A stretch of 44,417 bases of DNA from Candidatus Cloacimonadota bacterium. Its GTDB lineage: Bacteria; Cloacimonadota; Cloacimonadia; Cloacimonadales; WRIO01. The position numbers and the translations under genes were made by a program. Positions 32,901 through 40,798 of the stretch are shown piece after piece (position 1 is the first letter of the stretch; each line of letters begins with the position of its first letter). Below the pieces are notes generated by a model. That model worked only from the letters and a program-made list of their open reading frames with translations. It was not told the origin of the DNA and ran no database searches. Location: positions 1 to 44,417 of the forward strand of contig JAKPKU010000245.1 of the NCBI GenBank assembly GCA_029553545.1. Reading direction: 5' to 3'.

Positions 32901-35040
32901 GACACAGTCCTGTGCATTGATTGGCGAACCAATGATTCCTTTAATTCGTCCTGAAGAAACTAATGATATTAGCGTAATTGGTAATCAATATCATGCAGCG
33001 CCTGGCGATACTTTGAGAATCAAAGGTCATTTTGAAAATGGGATTAATAGTGCCCGTATTATGATTTTGGATAATAGAGAATTGCCATTGAATATACCTT
33101 ATGACCTTCCTGTAATCGATAATCAGATAGATTATGTGCATGTAGTGCCACAAAACTCACCAAACCCAATGGGTGGTCAGATTAAAATCTTGGCAAACTC
33201 AACAACAAAAGAAGTGATCAATACAACTAAGTATGCTGTTGGTAATCAGATTACACACGTGGTACAAACAGTGCCTATGCAGCCTACAGCTAATGATTCG
33301 ATCATGGTGAAAGTACGATTTATAGATTATCCAAATATACAGAGTGTGAGCCTCTTGATTAACCCCGATTACTTTATTGATGAAAAAAAAGGGGCGATCG
33401 AAGAAGATAATGCTCTGATTGGGATTGATGCCGAGATTATTAGACCGCTTTCTATGAACTATGACGCAGCCAGCGGGTTTTGGCAATTGGATAAAAAGCT
33501 GTATGATTTTGCTGTAACAGGGCTTGTACAGTTTTATTTTAAAGTAACTAAAACCGATGGACAAGATTATTATACACGATCAACATACGATACTTTTACA
33601 ATTCATGGACCAGATCTGGCAATTAATTATATAGAGACTTATTCGCGTAATAATGTGCCTGTTATCAGGGTCTTTAGCCAAAATGTGGGCAATGCTGCGA
33701 GCTATAATACAAGTTTGCGTTTGTATGAAATTAAAGCTGATAATAGCAAAGTATTGATCAATGAAGTGCCTTTCTTGCCGCTGGCATCAATGCAAGAGCG
33801 CTGGGACTATCTGGAATTGCCAGAATTAGTGGGTAATTTGAACCTGCAAGTGTATGTTAATGAGCTAAATCAAGACTTTGTTGAATTGGCAATAGGTAAT
33901 AATTATAAGAACTTGAAAAAAGAATTTAATCTCTTTAAAGCAGGGCTGAATAGCAATGCTGTAGCATCTCTTGATAGCAATAGTGAAGTGAGCATGGCAG
34001 CAAACTTCTATCATCAAGATGTTTATTTTAATTACTCTAAAGTTGAGGCAAAAGACGCAATGCTGCAACCTGATATTTACCCCGTTAAGCTGCAGAATAA
34101 AGAGAGTAAAAAAGGCTATTTATTGGAGTGCTTTGACAAGAATGTGACAGACTCTTTGAACGTATTTCATAATAATAAAAAAGTTAGTATTCGCTTTTAT
34201 TATGATAAAACTGACTCGCTAAATACATATTATGCAAATCAGGGTAAACTGGCTGTCTATCGTTGGCAAGACGTCTATCAAAAATGGATTTTGCAAGCAA
34301 GCTTTATCAATGCCAGCCAAGGCATCGTCGAAGCTGAAGTGGCACGAACGGGAGTGTATGCACTGTTTAGAAATATGGACGAGAAAAAGCCCGTTATAGA
34401 AATAAATATCGAAGGACAAGAGTTTACTGTGGGTGGCTATATTTCAGGTAAAGGTATGCTGTCGTTTATGTTCACTGATGCGAATGGTATCGATTTATTT
34501 GACAATACGATAACTATGCATATCAATGGAGCAGAAGTGGATAATAAGGATTTTGCCATATCAGCAATACCAGGGCATATTAATCATATCCCTATGAAAT
34601 ATAAGCTGGATCTGCCAAAAGGAGATTATACGATTTCGATCTCCTGTACTGACTTAAATGGGCTGAATGAAGTGAATCAATTCTCTTTTAAAGTTAATGA
34701 TAAGTTTGATTTAATAAAAATAGCCAACTATCCAAACCCCGTGCAATCCAAGACAATAGACCCGATCAATACCAATAGAACGAGATTTACTTATACATTG
34801 ACCGACGATGCTGATGATGTGAAAATTAAGATTTATACTGTAAGCGGGCGCCTGGTTAAAGTGTTTAATAACTTGCCTATATCAGTTGGATATCATGAGT
34901 ATCCACGAACTATATATGGTTGGGATTGTTCAGATGATAAGGGCTATCCATTGGCTAATGGAGTATATTTTTATAAAGTAATTGCTAAAAAGGGTAATAA
35001 AGAAATTGTCAAAAATGGCAAAATGGCAATTATTAGGTAG
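29983..35040 (+). CDS. Gingipain-like C25 cysteine protease, PorU-like (type IX secretion context)
   Basis: A 1685-aa secreted protein. Signal peptide KKYVFLFLIVVSIFSLSAES; a pro-region (ENALVRAEEGKPVLPWFSEQIGLPIDG, about 60-90) of the gingipain type; a long beta-rich part; then the C25 core at about 620-960. There FLQFMGHGGGRIWSDY supplies His857 and VSSLSCYASAFDTNG supplies Cys890, the His/Cys pair of gingipains and PorU. Ig-like modules follow, and the end is a FlgD-like/sorting-type domain (IANYPNPVQSKT... KIYTVSGRLVKVF... GWDCSDDKGYPLANGVYFYKVIAKKG). In Porphyromonas PorU is the sortase that cleaves type IX C-terminal signals and works with PorV. A PorV-like gene follows by 18 bases, which favours a PorU role, but a secreted gingipain-type effector remains possible. 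Confidence 0.82.
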   Translation: MMKKYVFLFLIVVSIFSLSAESAFRIVHMSESEIILDFTLPAYELLDVTMNNQTYKDVQIENALVRAEEGKPVLPWFSEQIGLPIDGDFTVELQNKKVFYVDNVMVQPTMKMSVSGSDDRPVYEYFRHDMYSVDQYYPLTNISQSESYFFGDSKIRAFHFNPVRFNPVQKKLEFIEKARIRISVSGNKKASPVRTYKQVSDSAGEMLTLNWQYAKNWKKESEKTKEKYRAQQNLTQVSEIQFVIKEEGLYKVTYEDLRDSLQALKDRHSIEYSFNIKTLDPRYFELYDKKGAVPINFVGENDGVFNKGDYFEFYAYHNRGETCYYDNYSNENIYTLKFLDHMGTRMVVENGGLQVINPSGYIAPTSYEQTLHFEKQMFSDRLGYQISQKYYEGKPLRYDREDVLFWKSITAPDLNITPFELEYPENANTRYFQSKIVMFGSSYREYPYLNPDHHAIVRVNSALVNNKWWSKQNECVFENESNMANSYLVHGTNNLFIDLLGDGPSGYFEQQFLDYFEITYWREYKTDKNEIKFSKPSNRPLGLYQFTVENFSREDISVYKLGSSVFNHCTISPFTEEGGAPYALIFQDELFTEGIEYYACTENKKKKPAAMRLNFPSDLKNPNNRADYIIITARDFIDDEGTQLLKSTWETRNNQVKIVDIQDIYDEFNSSIKSPQAIQDFLKFAYNNWQEPKISNVLLLGDGIYDKRNESDVLKYDIIPVKNFWTFKYGAAASDNWYGCIVGEDPVADINISRIAVFKKEQILPIAQKTVNYLDNPNFNKKWSSKVTLTTGGKIDDETDIFAQQSERIRKQSIPQKYFTQRVYTAAQGDRTAYIGGTFQLKDRINDGTTFLQFMGHGGGRIWSDYNLLNANDIKTLVNTTYPFVSSLSCYASAFDTNGLASIGEIFVAEPNKGAIAHIGFTGLGYLYEDEPFGQFLAQGYFQKNLQNIGDVASFTKASFYGRYGESFSGLALTQSCALIGEPMIPLIRPEETNDISVIGNQYHAAPGDTLRIKGHFENGINSARIMILDNRELPLNIPYDLPVIDNQIDYVHVVPQNSPNPMGGQIKILANSTTKEVINTTKYAVGNQITHVVQTVPMQPTANDSIMVKVRFIDYPNIQSVSLLINPDYFIDEKKGAIEEDNALIGIDAEIIRPLSMNYDAASGFWQLDKKLYDFAVTGLVQFYFKVTKTDGQDYYTRSTYDTFTIHGPDLAINYIETYSRNNVPVIRVFSQNVGNAASYNTSLRLYEIKADNSKVLINEVPFLPLASMQERWDYLELPELVGNLNLQVYVNELNQDFVELAIGNNYKNLKKEFNLFKAGLNSNAVASLDSNSEVSMAANFYHQDVYFNYSKVEAKDAMLQPDIYPVKLQNKESKKGYLLECFDKNVTDSLNVFHNNKKVSIRFYYDKTDSLNTYYANQGKLAVYRWQDVYQKWILQASFINASQGIVEAEVARTGVYALFRNMDEKKPVIEINIEGQEFTVGGYISGKGMLSFMFTDANGIDLFDNTITMHINGAEVDNKDFAISAIPGHINHIPMKYKLDLPKGDYTISISCTDLNGLNEVNQFSFKVNDKFDLIKIANYPNPVQSKTIDPINTNRTRFTYTLTDDADDVKIKIYTVSGRLVKVFNNLPISVGYHEYPRTIYGWDCSDDKGYPLANGVYFYKVIAKKGNKEIVKNGKMAIIR

Positions 35041-35058
35041 TAAGGGAGAAATGATTTG

Positions 35059-36066
35059 ATGAGAAGAATAACTGTTTTATTAATTGGAATGGCATTGATC
35101 AGCTCATTGTTTGCTGGCAGATATGCAGGAGATTTTATGGAGATTGGCTCTGGTATCAAATCTATCAGCATGGGTGGCGCTTATACTTCAATTGCAGATG
35201 AGGGGTCGGCTATCTATTGGAATGCCTCTGGTATCGCACAGATAAGAGATAATCAAGTTTTTGCTATGAGAGCTTTCTTGTATAATGGGCTTGCGTCCTA
35301 TGATAATATCTCTTATTGCCATGCTTTGCCAAATGGCGTAACTATCGGTGCAAACTGGACGCGACTGACCATTGATGATATTCCGATATTTAGTGAGAGC
35401 CACTTGGTCGGCACAAATATAGATCAAAGGTCGGCTTTTGCAGAATTGCAGCTGACAGCTATACCCGATGGTAAGTTTAAGAGTACAGACGATTTATTTC
35501 AATTCGCTTTTGCTAAGCATATCCACCAGGATGCAGATTTGGGCTGGTATTTGTTTGTTTTGCCGATAGATTACTATTTGGGCATTAATTTTAAATATAT
35601 CAAGAGACAGATGTTTGAGTATTCAGGGGATGGAACAGGGTTTGATGCAAGCTTTTTATTAAAGACAAATTTTGGTGTTTTGATTGATCAAGAATGGATG
35701 GGCACTATCGCTACAGGTATGAATATTCAAGATATTTCTGGTACGAATATCACCTGGGATACGCAGTCACGACATCAAGATGAAATACTGTTTAATACGA
35801 AGTTTGGTATATCTTATAATCAACCCTTGCCAGCATTAGAGTCTGATTTTACAATTGCTTATGATAAAGACTTTGTTTATGATAAGACTGATCATTTTGG
35901 GGCTGAATTTAATTATAAAAATAAAGCTCAGTTGAGAATGGGCGTTTATGACGGTAATTTTGCAGCAGGCGTCGGAATAGCATTATCACGGGTAGATGTG
36001 GATTACGCTTTTGTGACTAATAATTTGGGTAATACCAATAGAGTAGGGCTGACTTACAAGTTTTAG
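35059..36066 (+). CDS. PorV/PorQ-family outer membrane beta-barrel protein
   Basis: About 335 aa from ATG 35059 with SD GGGAG; the track start at 35056 is a TTG directly before it. A short signal peptide (RRITVLLIGMALISSLFAG) precedes the family opening AGDFMEIGSGIKSISMGGAYTSIADEGSAIYWNASGIAQ, which is characteristic of PorV/PorQ (UPF0164) FadL-like barrels. Alternating hydrophobic strands continue to a C-terminal aromatic residue (RVGLTYKF), normal for outer-membrane barrels. In type IX secretion PorV shuttles cargo to PorU; the gene order here matches that pair. The immediate neighbours are a C25 protease and a lipoprotein. Confidence 0.85.
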   Translation: MRRITVLLIGMALISSLFAGRYAGDFMEIGSGIKSISMGGAYTSIADEGSAIYWNASGIAQIRDNQVFAMRAFLYNGLASYDNISYCHALPNGVTIGANWTRLTIDDIPIFSESHLVGTNIDQRSAFAELQLTAIPDGKFKSTDDLFQFAFAKHIHQDADLGWYLFVLPIDYYLGINFKYIKRQMFEYSGDGTGFDASFLLKTNFGVLIDQEWMGTIATGMNIQDISGTNITWDTQSRHQDEILFNTKFGISYNQPLPALESDFTIAYDKDFVYDKTDHFGAEFNYKNKAQLRMGVYDGNFAAGVGIALSRVDVDYAFVTNNLGNTNRVGLTYKF

Positions 36067-36074
36067 GAGGAGAA

Positions 36075-36860
36075 ATGAAGCAGGCTTTTATCATATTGCA
36101 GCTGATAGTGTTGGTTTTGTTACTTGCATGTTCAGGAGAAGAAGTGACAGGTGTCGATAAAACACCACCATCAAAGCCACTTTTATACAAACACTTGGGC
36201 GATACAGGTGATGGTTGGGTCTATCTTGATGAAAGTCAGACAGATAGCCTTTATATCAATGAGTATAATAATGGTATTGATGCCGTTCCTACAGGCAATA
36301 AAATAAGAATTCATTGGGAACATATACTCGATAAAGACTTGAAGATAATAAGAATTTTTAGATTCGCAAGGGGATATCATGCAATAAAGATAGACTCTTT
36401 GGCTGCAGATTATGACGAATATGAAGATCAATTAGTAAATATAGGCGACTTTCCAGCATTGGAAACAGAATGGAATTACTTTATTCAAGCAATAGATCAT
36501 GCAGGGAATATGTCAATATCAGATACTGTATCGTATAGATTGATCGAAAAAGCATCATTGCTAACACCCGCTGATAATACAAGCTTGATGAACTCTAATA
36601 TAACCTTTAAGTGGAATAAGGGGCGCGATGTAGAGAAATATAGGCTGCTTATTTTTGATCATATGCAGCAATATTTGTGGCATCGTGATTTGGATGTTTC
36701 GCTCGAAGAGAATATAATTGAATTGGAGTACAATTCAAATAATCCTTTACCCAAAGGCACGTATTATTGGCGTGTAGATGCCTTTAGAGACCGCATTGAA
36801 GGAGGAGATAAATTCTTTAGTGGGTCAGAATCATTGGAAAGGAAGTTTATAATTGAATAA
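36075..36860 (+). CDS. Lipoprotein with fibronectin-like domains, unknown function
   Basis: A 261-aa lipoprotein: signal QAFIILQLIVLVLLLAC with lipobox LLAC (Cys about 19), then SGEEVTGVDKTPPSKPLLY. The PPSKP start and the ILRIFR..., WNYFIQAIDHAGNMS segments are typical of a fibronectin type III-like fold. A second similar module has SLLTPADNTSLMNSNITFKWNKGRDVEKYRLLIFD...GTYYWRVDAF, seen in many FCB surface lipoproteins. It has an excellent SD (AGGAGG) and starts 9 bases after the PorV-like gene, so it may be an accessory of that secretion pair. No catalytic motif. Confidence 0.75.
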   Translation: MKQAFIILQLIVLVLLLACSGEEVTGVDKTPPSKPLLYKHLGDTGDGWVYLDESQTDSLYINEYNNGIDAVPTGNKIRIHWEHILDKDLKIIRIFRFARGYHAIKIDSLAADYDEYEDQLVNIGDFPALETEWNYFIQAIDHAGNMSISDTVSYRLIEKASLLTPADNTSLMNSNITFKWNKGRDVEKYRLLIFDHMQQYLWHRDLDVSLEENIIELEYNSNNPLPKGTYYWRVDAFRDRIEGGDKFFSGSESLERKFIIE

Positions 36861-36920
36861 ATATTTCTTGACTAAAACACAGTCAAATAAAGAATGCCAT
36901 TATTACTTTTAGGAGGATAT

Positions 36921-37409
36921 GTGAGAAAAATAATTTTCACTTTACTTTTTGCGAGCTTTATGTCTTTAATATTTGCTCAAACTTTGGGAAGCGGACTTTC
37001 TGGTTCTTCTGCTTATAGCTATTCAGGAACTATGAATGAACAAGACCAGCTGAAGATTTTTGTGTATATTTGGGGGCAAGTAAGCAAACCAGGGCTTTAT
37101 ATCGTACCTGATGATACAGACTTAATCACTGTTTTATCACTTGCTGGAGGTCCTACTGAAAATGCAAAATTAAAAACTATACGTATCGTAAGACAAGATC
37201 TGACCAAAGAAAAAGAAATTGTCTGGGTTGATTTAAAAAAATATATCGAAGATGAAAATGAAAAGGTTAATATTCCTACTCTGAAGCCTGGTGATACTAT
37301 TATCGTTTCTGGTACATCATTCTACGCTTTTTCACGAGTTGCAGAGTTTTTGTCTAAAGTCGCAATAACCTTGGGCGTTTATTCAACAATTAGGAATTTA
37401 ACAAAATAA
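36921..37409 (+). CDS. SLBB-domain exported protein, polysaccharide export-associated
   Basis: 162 aa from a GTG at 36921 that has AGGAGG just upstream; the longer track start at 36894 would add MPLLLLGGY before the natural signal peptide RKIIFTLLFASFMSLIFAQ and has no SD. The body contains one SLBB repeat: IFVYIWGQVSKPGLYIVPDDTDLITVLSLAGGPTENAKLKTIRIVR...IPTLKPGDTIIVSG, and a C-terminal hydrophobic stretch (VAEFLSKVAITLGVYSTI). SLBB modules occur in Wza-type export proteins, but the preceding polysaccharide-export (PES) domain of Wza is missing, so this is a small SLBB-only partner. The Wzc-like kinase gene starts 10 bases later. Confidence 0.82.
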   Translation: MRKIIFTLLFASFMSLIFAQTLGSGLSGSSAYSYSGTMNEQDQLKIFVYIWGQVSKPGLYIVPDDTDLITVLSLAGGPTENAKLKTIRIVRQDLTKEKEIVWVDLKKYIEDENEKVNIPTLKPGDTIIVSGTSFYAFSRVAEFLSKVAITLGVYSTIRNLTK

Positions 37410-37419
37410 TTGAGGGCTT

Positions 37420-39711
37420 ATGGATAACAATTTATTAAAAGATCAAGAGGTTTTACACGAAGAAGATATTTCCATAATGGATTATATCAGGATTTTATTC
37501 CAATATATAAGTTTGATTATTGGAATCTTTGCTTTTGTTGCGACAGTTACAGTTATTTACACATTTACCCAACCAAAGATCTACCAAGCAACATCAAAGG
37601 TGCTTTTGGAAGATAAAAGCGCACCAGGTATGGACTTTATGCTTTATTCGACGGGTGCAGGCAAATCTTCAATCAATAATAATATAGAGATTTTAAAAAG
37701 CCGACCTGTTGCAACACTCGGTTTTCAACTACTGCAAAAATACCCAGATTACGATCTGTTTCCACTAATGAAAAAAGTTGATCAAGATGCTGATTTCGAC
37801 CCCGTTTCTTCTCTTATTAAAAATATAAAAGTTGAGTCAAAAAGAGAGACAGATATTTTAACAGTTACTTATGAGTCGACCAGCCCAGCTGAAGCTATGA
37901 TCGTGGTAAACTCAATGGCTGAAGCACTTTTCCAACAAACAACTCAAGTTGCAAGAACTGAATTTACAAATATTAGAGAATTCTTGGAATCACAGCTTGA
38001 TGCTATTTCACGTAGATTGCAGAATTCAGAAGAAGAATTGAGAAACTATAAAATAGAGTCTGGTACCTTTTTATTGAGCGAAGAGACAAGAAAGTTGATC
38101 GAAAAATCAGCCGATGCTGGTGCTAAATTGCAAGAAGCTCAAGCAGAAATGGAAATTGCTCAGAATAATAGAGACTATTTAATCGATGAATTATCAAAAC
38201 AAGATACATTATTGGTTGATGTCGGTATGGCTATTTCTACCGCTTATATCGATAAATTGAGAGAAGATTTGGTCAGAAATAAAACAAAAATAATGACACT
38301 GATGAATAATAATGACTATCCAGAAGATCACCCCGAAATTGTAAAGCTCAATGCTTCACTTGATAATGCAAAGAAAAGACTTAATGAAGAATTGCAAAAA
38401 GCTCTCAATATCCGCTCTGGATCATCTGATGTGATGGGCTATAGAAACTCATTAACTTCACGAATTGCAGAGGCAGATATTAGATTGAACATGGCGGTGG
38501 CAAAGGTAAATAGCTATCAATTGATCGTTGATGACTATAATAATAGAATGAGCAGCTTACCTGATACAGAATTGGAACTTGCCAGATTGCAAAGAAATTA
38601 TCAAATAGACGAAAGAATACACTTGCTGCTTACTGAAAAATATGAAGACGCAAAAGTTGCTGAACAAGCAAAGATGGGTAATATTCGTATTCTCGATAGA
38701 GCTGTTTTGCCTTCAGTACCTATTAAACCAAATAAAAAGATGAACCTCTTGGTAGGCTTTGTCTTAGGACTTGGACTTGGTATTGGTGCCGCAATGGTTC
38801 TTAATTCAATGGATACAAAAATTAGAACACTTGATGACGTGGAAAGATATATTAAAGTGCCTGTTTTTGGCACAATCCCTTATATGAGTACAAGCGATAA
38901 TGAAGATGCTCAAGAGATCAGTGAAAAGTCTGGCGAAGAGCTGGTGACTATGCGCGATGAACAGACTAAAGTCTCCGTACGCCTTATCTCTCACTATGCA
39001 CCAAAATCACCCGTCGCTGAGTCTTATCGTACTTTGCGTACTAATGTTTTGGCAAAGAAACCACAAGGTCCAGTTGCAATTGTTATTACCAGTTCTGGCG
39101 CAAGTGAAGGTAAAACTACAACTTTGGCGAACCTCGCTATTACGCTTGCTCAAATGAAATCTACTGTATGTTTGATTGACTTTGACTTGAGACGCCCTAT
39201 GGTGCATAATGTTTTTGAACTTGACCGTAATGGTGGTAGCTCGGACTATCTGAGTGACCCAAATGTTGGTATAGATTCTATTATAAAACAATCTCCCGTA
39301 GAGAATCTAAGTGTTATCACATCGGGTGCTATACCACCAAACCCATCAGAGTTGATTTCCTCTGATCGAACAGATATGATGATCAAAGAATTAAAAGAAA
39401 GATTTGATTATGTATTGTTTGACATGCCTCCTGTGATAGCTGTTACAGACTCAATGATTATGGCTAAAAAGGTCGATATGTTGATTCTGGTGATTAGAGT
39501 GAATAATACAGAAAAAGGCGTGGTACAAAGAACAAAGACAATGCTTGAAAATATTAATGTAACAATTTCAGGTATCGTTGTAAACGGTATCGTTCATGAG
39601 AAATACTATCGTGGTTACAGTTATTACTATTATTACTACTATTACTACTATGGAGAGTCAACAAAGAAAAAGAAAAATGGAATATTCTCAAGATTCTTAC
39701 GCAAAAGTTAA
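37420..39711 (+). CDS. Exopolysaccharide chain-length regulator / tyrosine autokinase (Wzc-like)
   Basis: A 763-aa inner-membrane protein. The Wzz domain has TM1 at about 25-48 (YISLIIGIFAFVATVTVIYTF), a periplasmic part with coiled coil (about 180-410) and TM2 at about 440-462 (LLVGFVLGLGLGIGAAMVL), preceded by the proline-rich VLPSVPIKPNKK. The cytoplasmic BY-kinase has Walker A SSGASEGKTTTLANL, Walker A' VCLIDFDLRRPMVHN and Walker B FDYVLFDMPPV. The tail is a tyrosine cluster, RGYSYYYYYYYYYYGES, the autophosphorylation site region. Wzc cycles between phosphorylated states to control capsule or exopolysaccharide polymer export, here with the SLBB protein upstream. No Wzx, Wzy or glycosyltransferases are in the window. 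Confidence 0.94.
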   Translation: MDNNLLKDQEVLHEEDISIMDYIRILFQYISLIIGIFAFVATVTVIYTFTQPKIYQATSKVLLEDKSAPGMDFMLYSTGAGKSSINNNIEILKSRPVATLGFQLLQKYPDYDLFPLMKKVDQDADFDPVSSLIKNIKVESKRETDILTVTYESTSPAEAMIVVNSMAEALFQQTTQVARTEFTNIREFLESQLDAISRRLQNSEEELRNYKIESGTFLLSEETRKLIEKSADAGAKLQEAQAEMEIAQNNRDYLIDELSKQDTLLVDVGMAISTAYIDKLREDLVRNKTKIMTLMNNNDYPEDHPEIVKLNASLDNAKKRLNEELQKALNIRSGSSDVMGYRNSLTSRIAEADIRLNMAVAKVNSYQLIVDDYNNRMSSLPDTELELARLQRNYQIDERIHLLLTEKYEDAKVAEQAKMGNIRILDRAVLPSVPIKPNKKMNLLVGFVLGLGLGIGAAMVLNSMDTKIRTLDDVERYIKVPVFGTIPYMSTSDNEDAQEISEKSGEELVTMRDEQTKVSVRLISHYAPKSPVAESYRTLRTNVLAKKPQGPVAIVITSSGASEGKTTTLANLAITLAQMKSTVCLIDFDLRRPMVHNVFELDRNGGSSDYLSDPNVGIDSIIKQSPVENLSVITSGAIPPNPSELISSDRTDMMIKELKERFDYVLFDMPPVIAVTDSMIMAKKVDMLILVIRVNNTEKGVVQRTKTMLENINVTISGIVVNGIVHEKYYRGYSYYYYYYYYYYGESTKKKKNGIFSRFLRKS

Positions 39712-40513
39712 TCTTTTTTTAGACATTATTTCAAGGTTGCCAAATGCTTATCATGAGATACTCACAGTGTTTGCTGAGATTGATTTGCATGATAAGTTGA
39801 AATTCCTTTTGACAAATAAGCAAGAAATAAAAATATTGTCTAATGTGGAGAATCTTAATAATTCAAATAACTTGATTTATAAGATTGCGATCTATTTACA
39901 GAACAGATTTGGTGTAAAAAAAGGTGTTATTGTTAAATTAACTAAAAGAATACCTATTGCCGCAGGCTTGGGAGGCGGAAGTAGCAATGCTGCTACGACT
40001 ATTCAGGCTCTCTCAAAGCTTTGGGAGCTCGACCTTTCAGAAGAGATTATGCATGAAATTGCTGCTGAATTTGGCAGTGATATCAACTTCTTTTTGAAAG
40101 GGGGTACAGCAATAGGCAAAAATAGAGGTGAAGTGCTTGAAGAGTGTACTCAGATTGATTTGAAAAATCTGTTATTGGTAAATCCAAATATCTCTATATC
40201 AAGCAAGACAGCCTACCAAGCTGTCACAATTAGTCAACCAAGCAATACCTGGAAAGATCTTTTAGAGACCAATGATCCACAGTATTGCTATAATAAATTG
40301 GAAGAGGGGCTTTTGTCGCGATACCCAATTATTATGGAAATAAAAAATCAGCTTAATAATCAGGGCGCAAAAAATGCGCTGCTGTCTGGTAGCGGACCAA
40401 CAGTTATAGGCTTTTTTGATAATCCAGAAATATGTAAAAACGCCCAAACCTACTTCAAAGAAAAAGGGTATTGGAGCTATATAACCACAACAAGAAGGAG
40501 ACAAGAAAAATGA
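39677..40513 (+). CDS. ispE: 4-diphosphocytidyl-2-C-methyl-D-erythritol kinase
   Basis: About 278 aa from ATG 39677 (MEYSQDSYAKVNLFLDII), the start that fits IspE; the track's longer start would translate the out-of-frame Tyr-repeat DNA as MRNTIVVTVITIITTITT, which is not credible. GHMP kinase motifs: AKVNLFLDIISRLPNAYHEI, the ATP loop IPIAAGLGGGSSNAATTIQAL, and LLSGSGPTVIGFF. It phosphorylates CDP-methylerythritol in the MEP isoprenoid pathway, in the cytoplasm. The gene overlaps the kinase gene by 35 bases in another frame and has no clear SD, so it probably depends on translation of the upstream gene. Confidence 0.93.
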   Translation: MEYSQDSYAKVNLFLDIISRLPNAYHEILTVFAEIDLHDKLKFLLTNKQEIKILSNVENLNNSNNLIYKIAIYLQNRFGVKKGVIVKLTKRIPIAAGLGGGSSNAATTIQALSKLWELDLSEEIMHEIAAEFGSDINFFLKGGTAIGKNRGEVLEECTQIDLKNLLLVNPNISISSKTAYQAVTISQPSNTWKDLLETNDPQYCYNKLEEGLLSRYPIIMEIKNQLNNQGAKNALLSGSGPTVIGFFDNPEICKNAQTYFKEKGYWSYITTTRRRQEK

Positions 40514-40785
40514 ACATTACGGATGTTAAAGTATTCACAAGAGATGCAGAACAACTTAAGGCTTTTGCAAACATTGTTATCGACGATGCTTTTATTATCA
40601 AGAACATCAAGGTCATTAACGGAAAAGAAGGTTTATTCGTAGCTATGCCTAGCCAAAAGAACAAACAAGGCGAATATAAAGATATCGCTCACCCTTTAAA
40701 CACAGAAACCAGAACTCGCATTGAACAATTGATTTTAGACAAATACAACGAAGTTATTGCAGAAGAAAATCAAGCACAAGAATAA
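40510..40785 (+). CDS. spoVG: SpoVG-family regulator
   Basis: A 91-aa SpoVG homologue from ATG 40510 with SD AAGGAG; the track's extra 13 residues come from a TTG inside ispE. MNITDVKVFTRDAEQLKAFANIVIDDAFIIKNIKVINGKEGLFVAMPSQKNKQGEYKDIAHPLNTETRTRIEQLILDKY is a full match to the family. SpoVG proteins are small nucleic-acid-binding regulators in Gram-positives and spirochaetes. It overlaps the ispE stop by four bases (ATGA) and precedes prs, as in Bacillus where the order is spoVG-glmU-prs; glmU is missing here. Confidence 0.95.
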   Translation: MNITDVKVFTRDAEQLKAFANIVIDDAFIIKNIKVINGKEGLFVAMPSQKNKQGEYKDIAHPLNTETRTRIEQLILDKYNEVIAEENQAQE

Positions 40786-40798
40786 GCTGAGATTAAAA

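Noticed and set aside
36866-36890. Inverted repeat TTGACT-N7-AGTCAA before the SLBB gene as a terminator or operator
   Set aside because: Short stem, no T-tract, and no -10 box at correct spacing from the TTGACT; no firm role can be supported.
37420-39711. Possibility that the kinase is a ParA/MinD-type ATPase
   Set aside because: Two membrane helices, a Wzz domain and the tyrosine tail identify a Wzc-like BY-kinase.
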